From: Rosistilla carotiformis
GTDB taxonomy: Bacteria > Planctomycetota > Planctomycetia > Pirellulales > Pirellulaceae
DNA: 64,000 bases
NCBI RefSeq assembly: GCF_007753095.1
Contig: NZ_CP036348.1
Location: forward strand, 6,425,411 to 6,489,410
Direction: 5' to 3'
This document shows, piece after piece, positions 8,753 through 18,993 of the stretch (positions are counted from its first letter, which is position 1; every line of letters starts with the position of its first letter). Under the pieces are notes generated by a model. The model did no database searches, was not told the DNA's origin, and saw only the letters and a program-made list of their open reading frames with translations. Position numbers and translations under genes: made by a program.

Positions 8753-10207
8753 CTAATTCAAGACATAGGCTTCTTCGCCGTGCAACGAAATGTCCAACCC
8801 CTGCTCTTCATCGTTGGCTTCGACCCGCAGACCAATGGTCATCTTGATCAACAGCAGCAGCACGATGCTTCCGATGCCTGCGTAGACATAAGTCACAACG
8901 ACGGCGGCAATCTGTCCGGCTAAGATGTTCCCCCCTTCAAACAACCCCAACTTGGCACCCTCGCCGATATCCCAACAGGCACGAGTCGCGAAGAGTCCCG
9001 TCAGCACCGCCCCCACGGTTCCGCCAACACCATGCACGCCGAAGGCATCCAACGCATCGTCATATTTAAAGATGTGTTTCAGCTTGGCACACGACCAATA
9101 ACAAGCGACACCTGCGATCGCTCCCATGATCAACGCTGGCATCGGATTGACGAATCCAGCCGCAGGGGTGATGCAGACCAGTCCTGCCACGGCACCGCTG
9201 CTGGCCCCCAGAACCGTCGGTTTGCCTCGCAACAGCCATTCGCACGCCGCCCAAGCGACGGCCCCCGCAGCGGCGGAGAAGTGAGTGACGGCAAACGCGC
9301 TGCTTGTCAGTTCGTCGGAGGCCAATTCGCTGCCGGCATTGAATCCGAACCAACCGAACCACAACATCGCCGAACCGACGGCGGTGAAGGTCAAGTTATG
9401 CGGCGGCAGAGGCAGCTTTCCAAATCCCATCCGCGGACCGATCATGATCGCGGCCACCAACGCTGAAATTCCGCTGCTGATATGGACGACCGTCCCCCCG
9501 GCGAAATCGAGGGCTCCCCCAAAGATTGCCTGATCTCCATTGAAGGCCAAGATACCACCGTCCCAAACCCAGTGTGCCAACGGACAATAGATCAACGTTC
9601 CCCAGAGGACCGAATAGACCACCATCGCACTGAACTTCATCCGCTCCGCAAACGCACCGCAGATCAACGCGGGGGTGATGATGAAGAACATGCCTTGAAA
9701 CAACATGTGGGTTAATCGTGGGATCACGCCTTCCATCGGCGTGAAGGGGGCGCCAGCAGATTCGTCCCACGTGCGCGAGACATTATCCATCATCAAGAAC
9801 TCGCCGTTGCCGATCAAATGCGACAGATAGTTATCATCTGGCGTGCCTCCAAAGGCCAATGAGTACCCGTACAATCCCCAGATCACCGTCATCAAGCCCA
9901 TCAGAAAAATGCACTGCATCATCACGCTCAACACGTTCTTACGACGGACCAAACCACCGTAGAACAAGGCCAAACCGGGCGCAGTCATGAACAGGACGAG
10001 CGCACAACATGTCAACATCCACGCGTTGTGACCGGCCAACGCAGCGGCATCGATGCTGGCCTGCATCTGTTCCAGCGTAGCCTCGCTTGCGGTTTCCACC
10101 GTCCCCTGCTCGACGGCGTCTGCGACCGCGGTGTCTTGGGAAATGCCAATCGTTGCCCCGCCGGACAACATGAGAAACATTAAAATTAGCTGGGGGATAC
10201 GATTCAT
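8753..10207 (-). CDS. amt: Ammonium transporter (Amt family)
   Basis: A 484-residue product from the ATG at 10207, with GAAGAGG before it. A cleavable signal peptide (about residues 1-23) and a short periplasmic stretch come first, then about eleven transmembrane helices. Family signatures visible include ALFYGGLVRRKN, the FNAGSEL region, and the two pore histidines in HISSGISA and HGVGGTVGA. Amt trimers conduct ammonium or ammonia across the inner membrane for nitrogen assimilation. No GlnK/PII gene is adjacent, which is a common arrangement elsewhere. The gene is divergent from the Ser/Thr kinase and convergent with the 7657 gene. Confidence 0.95.
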   Translation of the reverse strand: MNRIPQLILMFLMLSGGATIGISQDTAVADAVEQGTVETASEATLEQMQASIDAAALAGHNAWMLTCCALVLFMTAPGLALFYGGLVRRKNVLSVMMQCIFLMGLMTVIWGLYGYSLAFGGTPDDNYLSHLIGNGEFLMMDNVSRTWDESAGAPFTPMEGVIPRLTHMLFQGMFFIITPALICGAFAERMKFSAMVVYSVLWGTLIYCPLAHWVWDGGILAFNGDQAIFGGALDFAGGTVVHISSGISALVAAIMIGPRMGFGKLPLPPHNLTFTAVGSAMLWFGWFGFNAGSELASDELTSSAFAVTHFSAAAGAVAWAACEWLLRGKPTVLGASSGAVAGLVCITPAAGFVNPMPALIMGAIAGVACYWSCAKLKHIFKYDDALDAFGVHGVGGTVGAVLTGLFATRACWDIGEGAKLGLFEGGNILAGQIAAVVVTYVYAGIGSIVLLLLIKMTIGLRVEANDEEQGLDISLHGEEAYVLN

Positions 10208-10656
10208 TTCTCGCCTCTTCGGTCTCAATAAGGTTGCTAAAATTGCAGGCCCCACGGACGACCGAGAACTCACTTGCCGCCTTCCCCCCAACAAACACGG
10301 AGGAACAAGGAATTCTAAAAACGTCCGCCGGTGCAATCGGAAACACTGGGTTCATCGCTCGCAGTGCGTGCGACGCCAAAATGGTAGTGGATCGAGGTTC
10401 ATTTTGGGAGTGCCACGCCCCCTTTCCAACGCTGCGAAGCGCTGGAAAACAGCGACATGAGGCCCATCATAGGCCGATGGCGGCCAAGAGTTCCCCCTAA
10501 TACAAAGGACTGCTTGGCCACCGCTGCCAACGGGCGAGCTAGACTGAATTGCGGGCCTCGACAACATTTACTCGTCGACGTTACGGCAATGAAAGCCATT
10601 GCCAGCTAGAATCAAAGCAAAGCGCTTATCTTCCCGGCACGGTACCCTCAGCGATC
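10208..10656. other. Intergenic region between amt and the kinase gene
   Basis: About 450 bases separate two divergent starts. The region must include the amt promoter and probably the kinase promoter. A sigma-54 type element was looked for upstream of amt, but no correctly spaced GG/GC pair was found. No RNA gene or repeat was recognised. Confidence 0.45.
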
Positions 10657-12513
10657 ATGATCGATTTCGAACAACTTGGCCCCTACAAAGTCCTCGACAA
10701 ACTGGGGCAGGGAGGGATGGGAGCGGTCTACCGCGGCGAACACGCCAAAACCAGCGAACGGGTCGCCATCAAGGTAATCGCTTCGCAGATCGCGGACCAA
10801 CCGCGGTTTCGTCGCCGGTTTGCGACCGAGATCGAAACGCTGAAGAAGTTGAATCACCCGAACATCGTCCGCCTGATCGGATACGGTGAAGAACAAGGGC
10901 ATCTGTTCTATTCGATGGAATTGGTCGATGGCCCCAGTTTGCAGCAGCAGATCCGCTCGCTCAAACGGCTCCCTTGGCGCGACGTCGTTCGCTACGGAAT
11001 CGATATCTGCGGTGCCCTCAAACACGCACACGATTTTGGAGTGATCCATCGCGATCTGAAACCGGCGAACCTGTTGATTGCCGAAGATCAATCGATGAAG
11101 TTGACCGATTTTGGAATCGCCAAACTGTGGCTTGGCGACGACATGACAGCCGTCGGCGCGATGCTGGGAACCGCCGACTACATGGCGCCCGAACAGGCGG
11201 GCGATGGCCCGATCACACCACGCACCGATTTATATGCGTTGGGGAACGTGCTGTATGCGAGCCTGGTCGGCCGGCCTCCGTTTGCCGGCAAGGATCTGAC
11301 GCGCGTGATCACGAGTCTCCATACCGACCCGCCACCGCCCATCGATCTGATCCTGCCCGAGTTGCCGATGGAGCTGGTCACGCTAATCCATCTGTTGTTA
11401 GAAAAGGGACCGCGCGACCGGCCCCCGACAGCGCTTGCTGTTGGGAATCGCTTGCGGGCGATATTGCAGGATGACCTGCGGCTCGGTTCGCTGACCTTTG
11501 ATGACAATCGGCCAACGATCGATAGCGATTTACCGCAGCGCGTGACCAGCAGCGAGGAATCGTTGGAACTGGGCACCCATTCCTCACTCCCCACCGATCA
11601 GCGTCCGACGCTCGATGCGACCGAGCATCCGGCCCCAGGAACGGGAAGCCAGTTTGCCTTTGAAGAGACCGACAACTCCGCAGTTCAAGATTTTCCGGAA
11701 GCGGCAACGCTGGCACCGTTAACCCATTTCCGCACGGTCGATCAGGAGGAACGCAACCGCGCGTCGGCGCCTCTGACCGCCGATCCCCACGGATCGTCAC
11801 CCCGGGAAAGCCTGCTTTCGATCCTGTTGCTGATCGGCCTGTTGATGCTGCTGGTCACCGCAGCGCTTTGGATGATGCAACCGCCCTCTGCTGAATCACT
11901 GTACAACAAGATCAGCGAAGCGGAGGACTTTGGCGACGTCGATAAGGCGGCCGGTTCGATCAAACAATTCCTGGCTCGTTACCCCGACGACTACCGCGCC
12001 GAAGAGGTCTCGGCACTGGCCGACCAGATCGATTCGGATCGTGTCTTCCGCCGCTTGCGGGTGCGGGCTCGGTTCAAGGGAGGCATCGAACAACTCGAAC
12101 CGGCCGAACAGGCATTTGTCGAAGCGATGTTGTTGCGGGAAGAGAATCCCGCCGAGGCCCGTGAACTACTGGAGGATTGGTTGATCGTCTTCAGCCACGC
12201 CGACCATCGCGACCGATCGGTCGCCCGTTTGATCCCTATCGTGCGTCAAGAAATCCAACCGCTGAAAGAGATCAATCGCAAACAAACCAATACCCAATCG
12301 CAACAACTGCAGGACTGGATCGACGGGTCGCTGGAACGTCTCGATGCGGATCGACATCAAGAATTTCTGGAGAGCGTGATCCGTCTGTACGCCGACAAAG
12401 CGTGGGCCGAAGAAGAGATCGCCCGGGTAAAAAAACTGTTGAGCGCCGCCGGGCAGGGTGCCGTCGCCCCAAGCGCCCCCACGCCGGCGCCTCCGCCGGC
12501 GGATGAATCCTAG
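10657..12513 (+). CDS. Membrane-anchored Hanks-type serine/threonine protein kinase
   Basis: A 618-residue product from the ATG at 10657, chosen because kinase homology starts at once (FEQLGPYKVLDKLGQGGMG). The glycine loop GQGGMGAVY is followed by the AIKVIA lysine, the catalytic HRDLKPAN with H131 and D133, DFG at 151-153 and the APEQ segment, so the kinase looks active. A linker rich in Ser/Thr/Pro follows, then one transmembrane helix (about 386-408) and a helical extracytoplasmic part with possible TPR-like repeats. The C-terminus is Pro/Ala-rich. The layout suggests a signal receptor whose exported part senses or binds a partner. Target proteins cannot be told from the sequence. Confidence 0.93.
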   Translation: MIDFEQLGPYKVLDKLGQGGMGAVYRGEHAKTSERVAIKVIASQIADQPRFRRRFATEIETLKKLNHPNIVRLIGYGEEQGHLFYSMELVDGPSLQQQIRSLKRLPWRDVVRYGIDICGALKHAHDFGVIHRDLKPANLLIAEDQSMKLTDFGIAKLWLGDDMTAVGAMLGTADYMAPEQAGDGPITPRTDLYALGNVLYASLVGRPPFAGKDLTRVITSLHTDPPPPIDLILPELPMELVTLIHLLLEKGPRDRPPTALAVGNRLRAILQDDLRLGSLTFDDNRPTIDSDLPQRVTSSEESLELGTHSSLPTDQRPTLDATEHPAPGTGSQFAFEETDNSAVQDFPEAATLAPLTHFRTVDQEERNRASAPLTADPHGSSPRESLLSILLLIGLLMLLVTAALWMMQPPSAESLYNKISEAEDFGDVDKAAGSIKQFLARYPDDYRAEEVSALADQIDSDRVFRRLRVRARFKGGIEQLEPAEQAFVEAMLLREENPAEARELLEDWLIVFSHADHRDRSVARLIPIVRQEIQPLKEINRKQTNTQSQQLQDWIDGSLERLDADRHQEFLESVIRLYADKAWAEEEIARVKKLLSAAGQGAVAPSAPTPAPPPADES

Positions 12514-12526
12514 CGGATCCGCATCC

Positions 12527-13363
12527 TTACAGCGGCGACGGTTTGCCCGTCGCCAGCGATTCGCGAATCAAGGCGGGACGATTGGTCGTGATTCCGACCG
12601 CGCCGAGCTTTTGGAAATATCGGGCATCGTCGGGAGAATCGATCGTCCAGACGTGAAACTCTGCCATCCCGCGGCGCTTCAATTGCTCGATGAATTCCGG
12701 CGTGACGACCTGCCGATTCCCCTGCGTCCCCAGACCATCGGCTTTGCAATCGCGCATCGACTGGGCGACTTGTTCGAGGCTGGGCCGCCACTGGCCACTC
12801 TTGGCATCCTTCTTATAACCGGTCAACCAATGCACCCGAACCGTCGGCAATAACTCTTTACACAACGCCACCGTTTCAGTGTTGAAGGCAATGATCAACA
12901 CTTGTTCTAGCGGGACCTTGAGTTCTTCCAACTGTTGCTTCAGCGGACGGACAATCTCGGGGCCAACTTTCAATTCCACCACAAACAGCTTGCCCTCGGG
13001 GATCGCTCTCCAAACGTCGGCAAACGTCGGCAGCGGTTCGCCCGCAAATCGAGCGTCTTTCCAGCTGCCGTATTCGAGTTGCCGCAACTGCTCCAGCGAC
13101 GAACCGGAGACTTTCAACCGGCGGCCACCGGTCCGTGCGGTGTCTTTGTCGTGGATGCAAACGATTTGGCCATCGGTGGTCAGATAAAAGTCTCCCTCGA
13201 CGCCATCAGCTTGCTGACGCCAAGCTTCCTCAAACGCAGCCACCGTATTTTCGGGCGCATCAAACGATGCCCCGCGATGGCCAACGATCACTTGCCCCCA
13301 AACGGTGCTGTCTAAACATCCACAGAACAAGACTACGGTCAACAACCAGCGTGCGTTCAACAT
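12527..13363 (-). CDS. Exported glycerophosphodiester phosphodiesterase
   Basis: A 278-residue protein with a signal peptide (about residues 1-23). Core GDPD motifs are present: GHRGASFDAPENT near residue 28, VEGDFYLTTDGQIVCIHDKD with the metal and catalytic E, D and H residues, and VVELKVG later. The C-terminal VWTIDSPDDARYFQKLGAVGITTNRP closing strand and helix is also typical. These enzymes hydrolyse glycerophosphodiesters to glycerol 3-phosphate and an alcohol, here presumably in the periplasm for phosphate or carbon salvage. Its stop lies 13 bases from the convergent kinase stop. Confidence 0.92.
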   Translation of the reverse strand: MLNARWLLTVVLFCGCLDSTVWGQVIVGHRGASFDAPENTVAAFEEAWRQQADGVEGDFYLTTDGQIVCIHDKDTARTGGRRLKVSGSSLEQLRQLEYGSWKDARFAGEPLPTFADVWRAIPEGKLFVVELKVGPEIVRPLKQQLEELKVPLEQVLIIAFNTETVALCKELLPTVRVHWLTGYKKDAKSGQWRPSLEQVAQSMRDCKADGLGTQGNRQVVTPEFIEQLKRRGMAEFHVWTIDSPDDARYFQKLGAVGITTNRPALIRESLATGKPSPL

Positions 13364-13517
13364 TCAAACTCTCGATACAGAACTAAGATTCGGTCGCGTT
13401 GAAGAATCGACAGCATCCGCTGCGTTCTCCGTTGGAAAGACCAGCATAGTCGAACGTGCCAACGCGCGGTATCGAGGCGCGGCCCACGGGCAGATGAAGT
13501 TTAGATGAAGGCAAGAG

Positions 13518-13889
13518 TCAATCGAAAAGTACGCGATGCAATTGCAGGATCCGGTCGCGCGATGCAGCGATCTGTTTCCGCGACGCCGTGCGCAGCAAAG
13601 TTGGGTTGGTGAACAGCAGGGCGGCTTGTTCGATTTCCATTTCCTCAGCGATCCGCAGCAGTAAGCGTCGGTCCGTTTTGGCCAGTCCATGCACTTGGCA
13701 CAGCCCGTCAAACAACTTGTTATGCGAACACAGCTCGCCTTCGCTGGGGTAGAACTTACGATACACCAGGTACCCAATCCCCACGGCGGGAACCAGAATC
13801 CCCATCGCCACCCCGACGACAAACGACTGGTTCGATTCGGTCGTTGCCGATTGAAAGTGCGTTGCTAAATCCCCAACACGTGTACTCAT
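13518..13889 (-). CDS. Small single-pass membrane protein, unknown function
   Basis: A 123-residue product if the ATG at 13889 is used. That ATG overlaps the stop of the upstream gene as ATGA, which argues for coupling and against a longer start. Residues about 18-36 form one transmembrane helix (VVGVAMGILVPAVGIGYLVY). The cytoplasmic remainder contains CSHNKLFDGLCQVHGL and a helical tail (RRLLLRIAEEM...). No family was recognised. Coupling to the helical-repeat gene suggests that the two proteins act together. Confidence 0.65.
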   Translation of the reverse strand: MSTRVGDLATHFQSATTESNQSFVVGVAMGILVPAVGIGYLVYRKFYPSEGELCSHNKLFDGLCQVHGLAKTDRRLLLRIAEEMEIEQAALLFTNPTLLRTASRKQIAASRDRILQLHRVLFD

Positions 13890-15436
13890 CGCGAGTAGAC
13901 CTCCTGCAACCGATCCGTCCCCAGCCGAGCGGCGTCGCGAACGGGCCCCGACGATGCATTTTTCAGTTCGGACCGCCAAGCGCGGGCCTCGTTTCCGAGC
14001 GAATGCTGCAGGAACGCGGCGATTCGGATTCGAACCGACAAGTGATCTTGAGCATAGATCTGGCGAAGAGTATCCAGCAGACTATCGATCAGCCCCAGTG
14101 CCGCTGCCGCTTCGACCGCGCGACATCGGACATCGATGATCGGATGCTTGAGCCCGTCGATCACGAACTGCTGCAACTGGGGATCGATCAGTCGCAAAAC
14201 GGGTGCAAAATTGGCCAAGTCCGCAAATTGCAGGCTGGAATCGGGCTCGAGGAATGCATTGACCGACAAATTCGCCAACGACTGTCGAATCGTTACCTGA
14301 ACGTGTTCGCAGGGAAAATCCAGCAACTGGATCTGCCGCCACAACAACACATCAAAGACCGCTTCGTAAGCAGCATCGCTGTCCATCGAATGCGCGATCT
14401 GATTGGCTTCGGGTTTGAGGATCGCGATCGGCAACGGGCCCATCTGGCGGAGCACCATCGATGCGGCGCGGACCGCATCATCGTCTCCCATTTCAATCGC
14501 TTGAATCGCAATCGCGCGGACGATCTGTGGATCGGTATCCAGTCGGTGGACCACATACAGCAGAGCCGCATGCAATTCGCTTTCGGTTTTGGCGAACAAG
14601 TCCTCCGCGCTGCGAAACGCAACCATTGATTGCAGGTGCTCCAATTGGCGAAGCGTGCGCTGCGACGGCGTGGGGCCCACATGCCGCAATACCGCGTTGC
14701 GAAACGCCGAATCGTCGCGCAACTGCATGACCGGAAGCACCGGATCGGGAATCCGGCTCTTTGAAACCCAGCCGGCAAGCAAGTCGATGACGCCATGATT
14801 TGCGGAATGCCGCAGACGACGAGTCAACGTTTCCGCCGATTTGCCATTGGCATCCAACATCGCATGCAACATCGAATCGCTCCAAGCGACAGTGTTCAGG
14901 AAAGCATCGACAAGTTCGTCGCGGTGATGAAAATCGACCGACCGCACCGAGATCGCCAACCGTTCCAATCCGCGACGACGGATCAGTGGGCGGTCCTGGT
15001 TGTTGCGTGCATCCGCCCCCAACAGCCACGCCATCTGAAGCACTGCGTGCAGTGAGCGCGATTGCAACCCCGGATCGCTGGACGATTCGGCGATCCGGAT
15101 CAGTTCGGGAAGCGTTTCATGAAGACTCAGATGCGCTGCGATATCGACCGCCCTGGCCGCCTCCGGTCCCGAGCCAGTGGAGACCTGATTGGCGACAAAC
15201 ATGCCAAATTTATGACCATGGTCCCCCAACAACTGACGCTCCGATGGCTTCATGTCATCCCACAGGCCGACCAGTTCCTCAAACGCGCCTTCTGAGTCGC
15301 GACGCATCAGGGCCAAGATCGACAGCCGCCGTGCCCGCGGCCCCGCCGTCCGGAATGTCTCCGACAAGAGATCGACGGCAGCCACATTCGGCGTGGTACC
15401 GAGGTAGTCATAGGTCAGTTCAAGAGAAGGTTTCAT
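13886..15436 (-). CDS. HEAT-like helical-repeat protein
   Basis: About 516 residues from the ATG at 15436; an ATG at 15475 is an alternative, and neither has a good ribosome site. The sequence is almost all helix, with HEAT-type recurrences such as PDPVLPVMQLRDDSAFRNAV, IVRAIAIQAIEMGDDDAVRA and DVRCRAVEAAAALGLIDSL. There is no signal peptide or membrane helix, so it is probably cytosolic. No catalytic motif was seen. HEAT proteins usually serve as binding scaffolds. It is the first gene of a two-gene unit with the small membrane protein that overlaps its stop. Confidence 0.7.
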   Translation of the reverse strand: MKPSLELTYDYLGTTPNVAAVDLLSETFRTAGPRARRLSILALMRRDSEGAFEELVGLWDDMKPSERQLLGDHGHKFGMFVANQVSTGSGPEAARAVDIAAHLSLHETLPELIRIAESSSDPGLQSRSLHAVLQMAWLLGADARNNQDRPLIRRRGLERLAISVRSVDFHHRDELVDAFLNTVAWSDSMLHAMLDANGKSAETLTRRLRHSANHGVIDLLAGWVSKSRIPDPVLPVMQLRDDSAFRNAVLRHVGPTPSQRTLRQLEHLQSMVAFRSAEDLFAKTESELHAALLYVVHRLDTDPQIVRAIAIQAIEMGDDDAVRAASMVLRQMGPLPIAILKPEANQIAHSMDSDAAYEAVFDVLLWRQIQLLDFPCEHVQVTIRQSLANLSVNAFLEPDSSLQFADLANFAPVLRLIDPQLQQFVIDGLKHPIIDVRCRAVEAAAALGLIDSLLDTLRQIYAQDHLSVRIRIAAFLQHSLGNEARAWRSELKNASSGPVRDAARLGTDRLQEVYSR

Positions 15437-15843
15437 CGGTCGATCTATGGGGTTGCTGTGGCTTCGAAATTCCATCAACAAGGGATTCGGAAAGGGCGCC
15501 ACCCTGCGCACTCTTTCCCGACCTAATAGATATCGCTTTCTCAAACGGTGAAGTTAACGCCAGACAACCCAATCTGCGTATTCGCGCAACTCAAAGGCTA
15601 GCGTAGACCGCAGAACCGTTAGAAATCTCAAGGAAACAAAGGTCTTCAGCGATCGGTCCCTCTCTCCGCCAGGGGGGATCAACCGACAAGCCGGTCCAAC
15701 AAAGGGGCTGTGAACCGCCATAACGGTGGAGAAAGGACCTCTTCGGGCGGCAGACCTAATTTTCCGGACGGTGCTAAACAAAACAGCATCGTTCCTAGAT
15801 AATGCGCCCGGAAATCACTGGACCGCCTGTCAGAGTAAGCTTC
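15437..15843. other. Intergenic region between divergent genes
   Basis: About 400 bases between the HEAT-like gene start and trkH. It should hold both promoters. No clear promoter hexamers, inverted repeats, RNA gene or convincing small gene were identified. Confidence 0.4.
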
Positions 15844-17499
15844 ATGAATTATCGACTGCTGTGCCGATTGCTGGGCATCGTCTGTGTACTGATCGGCGGT
15901 TCGATGCTGTTCAGCCTCCCTTGGGCGCTGCCGGGATTGGCGAACCGAACTGGCGCGGACACCCCGGGGATCGAGACGATCGAATGGGACGGCGTCGCGG
16001 CGCTGCTGGGGTCGGTCGCTGTCAGCGTGCTGTTTGGCGTGATGCTGATCCGCACGGGACGGTCGAGCAAAGGAGCCCCATTGTTTCAAAAAGAGGCGAT
16101 GGCTGTCGTGGGGCTCAGTTGGGTGTTGGCGACGGTTCTTGGAGCGTTGCCGTTTTGGTTCAGCCGGACTCAGATCCGACCGGGCGAACCGGTCACCTTT
16201 ATCGAATCGATGTTCGAGGCTCAATCGGGATTCAGCACCACCGGCGCGACGGTGCTAACCAATCTCGAAAACCCCGACATGGTCCCCTACTGCATCCTGT
16301 TCTGGCGCAGCAGCACCCACTTTCTTGGCGGTCTGGGAATCGTCGTTCTGTTCGTCGCGATCCTGGGGCAGGGCTCCGCAGGAAAAGCGATGATGCGCGC
16401 CGAGATGCCGGGGCCGACCAAAGAGGGCAGCATGCCGCGGATGCAGGCGACCGCCTGGTCCTTCGCCGGGATCTACCTGGGGCTGAATATGATTTTGATC
16501 ATCATCTACCGGATCGAAGGGATGTCTCTGTTTGACGCGGTCTGCCACGGCTTTGGCACGATGGCAACCGGCGGCTTCAGCACCTGGAACGCCAGCCTAG
16601 GACACTTCGACAGCGCGATCATCGATTACACCACGATCGTGTTCATGATCCTCGCGGGGACCAATTTCACTCTCTTGTACCTATCGGTGTTTGTCAGTCC
16701 CAATCGCCTGTTTCGCGACACCGAATGGCGGTTTTATCTGGGGATCATCGGCGTGCTGTCGGCGCTGATCATTTTCTTTGGAATGCGCAGCCACGACGCC
16801 AGTTTTGAAACTTTGAGCAGTTCGCTACGTTTCAGCCTCTTTCAAGTCGTCTCGGTGATCACGACGACCGGATATGGCACCGCCGACTTTGATCATTGGA
16901 ACAACTTTGGACGAGGCAGCCTGCTGCTGCTGATGTTCGTCGGCGGATGTGCAGGCAGCACCGGCGGAGGGCTAAAAGTCATCCGCCACGTCCTGTTCTT
17001 TAAGATCTTGTTGCTGGAAGTCGAACGCGTGCATCATCCGCGGGTCGTCCGGCCGTTGACCCTGGGGGGAAGCCCGACGGAAGATCAAGAGTTACGAAAA
17101 TCGATCCCGATCTATTTCTGTTTGATCTTGGGAATCTTCATCGCATCGTGGTTGGTGCTGATCACGTTTGAACCTTCCTCCACCTGGGGTGTCGACAGCA
17201 ATCGTATCGCCACGGTCGCCGAAGCGTTGGACGAAAGCAATCCGCCCGGCGACCCCGAAGTCACGCCGCAGGAGATTAAACAGCACACGCTCGATGAAAA
17301 ACTGCTCGATTGCGCCAGCGCCGTCGCCGCCACGTTGAACAACATCGGCCCCGGATTGGGCGTCACCGGTCCGACGAAAAACTACGCCGGTTTCAGCCAA
17401 GGAGGCAAGCTGCTGTTCGTGTGGCTGATGATGCTCGGACGCGTCGAAGTCTTCAGCGTCCTAGTCTTGCTGATGCCTTCGTTCTGGCGACGCTTCTAA
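15844..17499 (+). CDS. trkH: TrkH/KtrB-type potassium uptake channel subunit
   Basis: A 551-residue membrane protein from the ATG at 15844. The four pore-loop repeats of the Trk/Ktr/HKT superfamily are recognisable: [30 protein letters not shown] with GSTGGGLKV after it, and [10 protein letters not shown] near the C-terminus. These glycine-containing loops form the potassium filter, and a dozen hydrophobic segments surround them. TrkH needs a cytosolic NAD-binding TrkA subunit, which is not encoded next to it here. An extra polar stretch of about 60 residues (SSTWGVDSN... to DEKLLDC) lies before the last pore loop. Confidence 0.95.
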   Translation: MNYRLLCRLLGIVCVLIGGSMLFSLPWALPGLANRTGADTPGIETIEWDGVAALLGSVAVSVLFGVMLIRTGRSSKGAPLFQKEAMAVVGLSWVLATVLGALPFWFSRTQIRPGEPVTFIESMFEAQSGFSTTGATVLTNLENPDMVPYCILFWRSSTHFLGGLGIVVLFVAILGQGSAGKAMMRAEMPGPTKEGSMPRMQATAWSFAGIYLGLNMILIIIYRIEGMSLFDAVCHGFGTMATGGFSTWNASLGHFDSAIIDYTTIVFMILAGTNFTLLYLSVFVSPNRLFRDTEWRFYLGIIGVLSALIIFFGMRSHDASFETLSSSLRFSLFQVVSVITTTGYGTADFDHWNNFGRGSLLLLMFVGGCAGSTGGGLKVIRHVLFFKILLLEVERVHHPRVVRPLTLGGSPTEDQELRKSIPIYFCLILGIFIASWLVLITFEPSSTWGVDSNRIATVAEALDESNPPGDPEVTPQEIKQHTLDEKLLDCASAVAATLNNIGPGLGVTGPTKNYAGFSQGGKLLFVWLMMLGRVEVFSVLVLLMPSFWRRF

Positions 17500-17778
17500 A
17501 TCGCCGCCGGGCCCCTCCCCAGCGCGCCTCTGCTTCTTACAAGAGGCGAGCCTCCGCTGCTGCCGGTCGTGTCCTTGCTTCGCCCCCCCCTATGGTGAGT
17601 CATGCATTCGACGCCGCATTAGCGAGACCCGCAATGCCACTAAGGGTGATGCAGTGCAGGAGAACGCTCCGTTGACAACATTCCCGTGGAGGAATACGAT
17701 AAACCCGTTAAACACATTTTGCTACTTTTCGAGGGTTCATTTGCTCCCTTTGGTCCGCAATTTCATTCATGCTTTTCG

Positions 17779-17790
17779 CCCTAATTAGGG
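17779..17790. promoter_or_regulatory. 12-base perfect palindrome, operator-like
   Basis: CCCTAATTAGGG is fully self-complementary and lies about 107 bases before the DUF1559 start in an AT-rich promoter area. It could bind a dimeric regulator; no specific regulator is implied. Confidence 0.35.
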
Positions 17791-17834
17791 TGCGGACTCA
17801 ATAAGTGGCGTCTGTCATTTCCGAAGTCGGGATG

Positions 17835-17849
17835 ATGGACAACGTCCAT
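17835..17849. promoter_or_regulatory. Short inverted repeat in the DUF1559 leader
   Basis: ATGGAC and GTCCAT flank a 3-base spacer, 48 bases before the DUF1559 start. It may be an operator half-site pair or a small leader hairpin. Confidence 0.3.
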
Positions 17850-17896
17850 GGATTATTTCGCTTCTTGGTCCCGACATTCATTGGAAGGTCATCTTA

Positions 17897-18946
17897 ATGT
17901 TGCGCAAGTCAGGGTTATTTATTCCACGCAAAGGCGCCCGGCAACGCAGCGGCTTTACGCTCGTCGAACTGCTTGTGGTGATCGCGATCATCGGCATCTT
18001 GGTTGGACTGTTACTCCCGGCGGTGCAAGCGGCGCGTGAAGCGGCACGACGTATGAGTTGCTCGAACAATGTAAAGCAGCTCGGAATTGCTTTACACAAT
18101 TACCACGACACCTACCTCGCCATGCCAGCGCGTCAGGGAGGCCCCAACTGGACTGGTGGTAGCGCCACGGGAACGCCTCGTTGGAGCGCGTTTGTTGGCT
18201 TGTTGCCCTTTATGGAACAACAACCCCGCTACGACCAAATCACCTCGGGCGGCTACCACGTCTGGCACAGCAATGCCAACTCGGGATACGTGGGGGAGAT
18301 CGATTCGTTTATCTGCCCTTCGGATGGTCTGTTTTCGGCAGCAGGGGGCGACCGAGCCGCGATGTATTCGCCACTAAACTACGGCCTCAACATGGGTGAC
18401 AACTACAACATCTCGGTCGACGCCAGCCGTCCCGACCAAGGTGTCCGGGGGCTATTCGGATATTTGATGTATTTAAATTTCAGTGCGATCACCGATGGAT
18501 TGAGCAACACGATTGCGATGTCGGAAACGCTGATTTCTCCCGACAGTTCACGTCTTGGACGCGCCGTCGCGAACTCAACGAATAATCCCTTGGCCTGTCG
18601 CGCCTACTTGGTCAATGGCCAGTACACCTCTGGATCGCTGATCGCACAGTTTCGGTGCCACGGTCAACGCTGGCAGGACGGTCGGCCAGGGTATTGTGCT
18701 GTCACGACCATCCTCCCTCCCAACAGTGCGACCTGCAGCACGCAGGCTGGTGGCGGGATCTACTCATCTTCCAGCCGACACCCCGGCGGCATTCAAGCAT
18801 TGCTTGCCGATGGTTCGGTTCGTTTCATCACCGAAACGATCGATACCGGCGACCTGTCGCAGTCGGCCGTCACCTCGGGAACCAGCCCCTACGGCGTTTG
18901 GGGAGCACTCGGTTCGCGCGACGGTGGTGAAGTCAACAAGTTGTAG
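17897..18946 (+). CDS. DUF1559 prepilin-like protein
   Basis: A 349-residue protein with GGAAGG eight bases before the ATG. A basic leader ends in G before [14 protein letters not shown], the type IV prepilin cleavage and methylation motif, followed by the DUF1559 hallmark [15 protein letters not shown]. The C-terminal part carries the family ending of H.GG...LLADGSVRF. These are very numerous in planctomycetes and are thought to form or decorate pilus-like or surface structures. It is followed 47 bases later by a lipoprotein gene, a pairing often seen in this phylum, and the unit ends at a strong terminator. Confidence 0.95.
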   Translation: MLRKSGLFIPRKGARQRSGFTLVELLVVIAIIGILVGLLLPAVQAAREAARRMSCSNNVKQLGIALHNYHDTYLAMPARQGGPNWTGGSATGTPRWSAFVGLLPFMEQQPRYDQITSGGYHVWHSNANSGYVGEIDSFICPSDGLFSAAGGDRAAMYSPLNYGLNMGDNYNISVDASRPDQGVRGLFGYLMYLNFSAITDGLSNTIAMSETLISPDSSRLGRAVANSTNNPLACRAYLVNGQYTSGSLIAQFRCHGQRWQDGRPGYCAVTTILPPNSATCSTQAGGGIYSSSSRHPGGIQALLADGSVRFITETIDTGDLSQSAVTSGTSPYGVWGALGSRDGGEVNKL

Positions 18947-18993
18947 GTCTCCGACATTTCCATTCTTTGCGTTTGGCTGAACAAGGTTTTTTG

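Larger units (their letters stand above)
17500..17896. other. Intergenic region, trkH to DUF1559 gene
   Basis: About 400 bases. A hairpin with arms CGCCTCT and AGAGGCG (17525-17548) follows trkH and could end its transcript, although no T tract follows. Two operator-like inverted repeats (separate entries) and a GGAAGG ribosome site lie nearer the DUF1559 start. The AT-rich stretch 17700-17800 is a likely promoter area. Confidence 0.4.

Noticed and set aside
10208-10260. Sigma-54 promoter upstream of amt
   Set aside because: A GGGG...TAGC arrangement is present on the minus strand but the GG/GC spacing is wrong for sigma-54.
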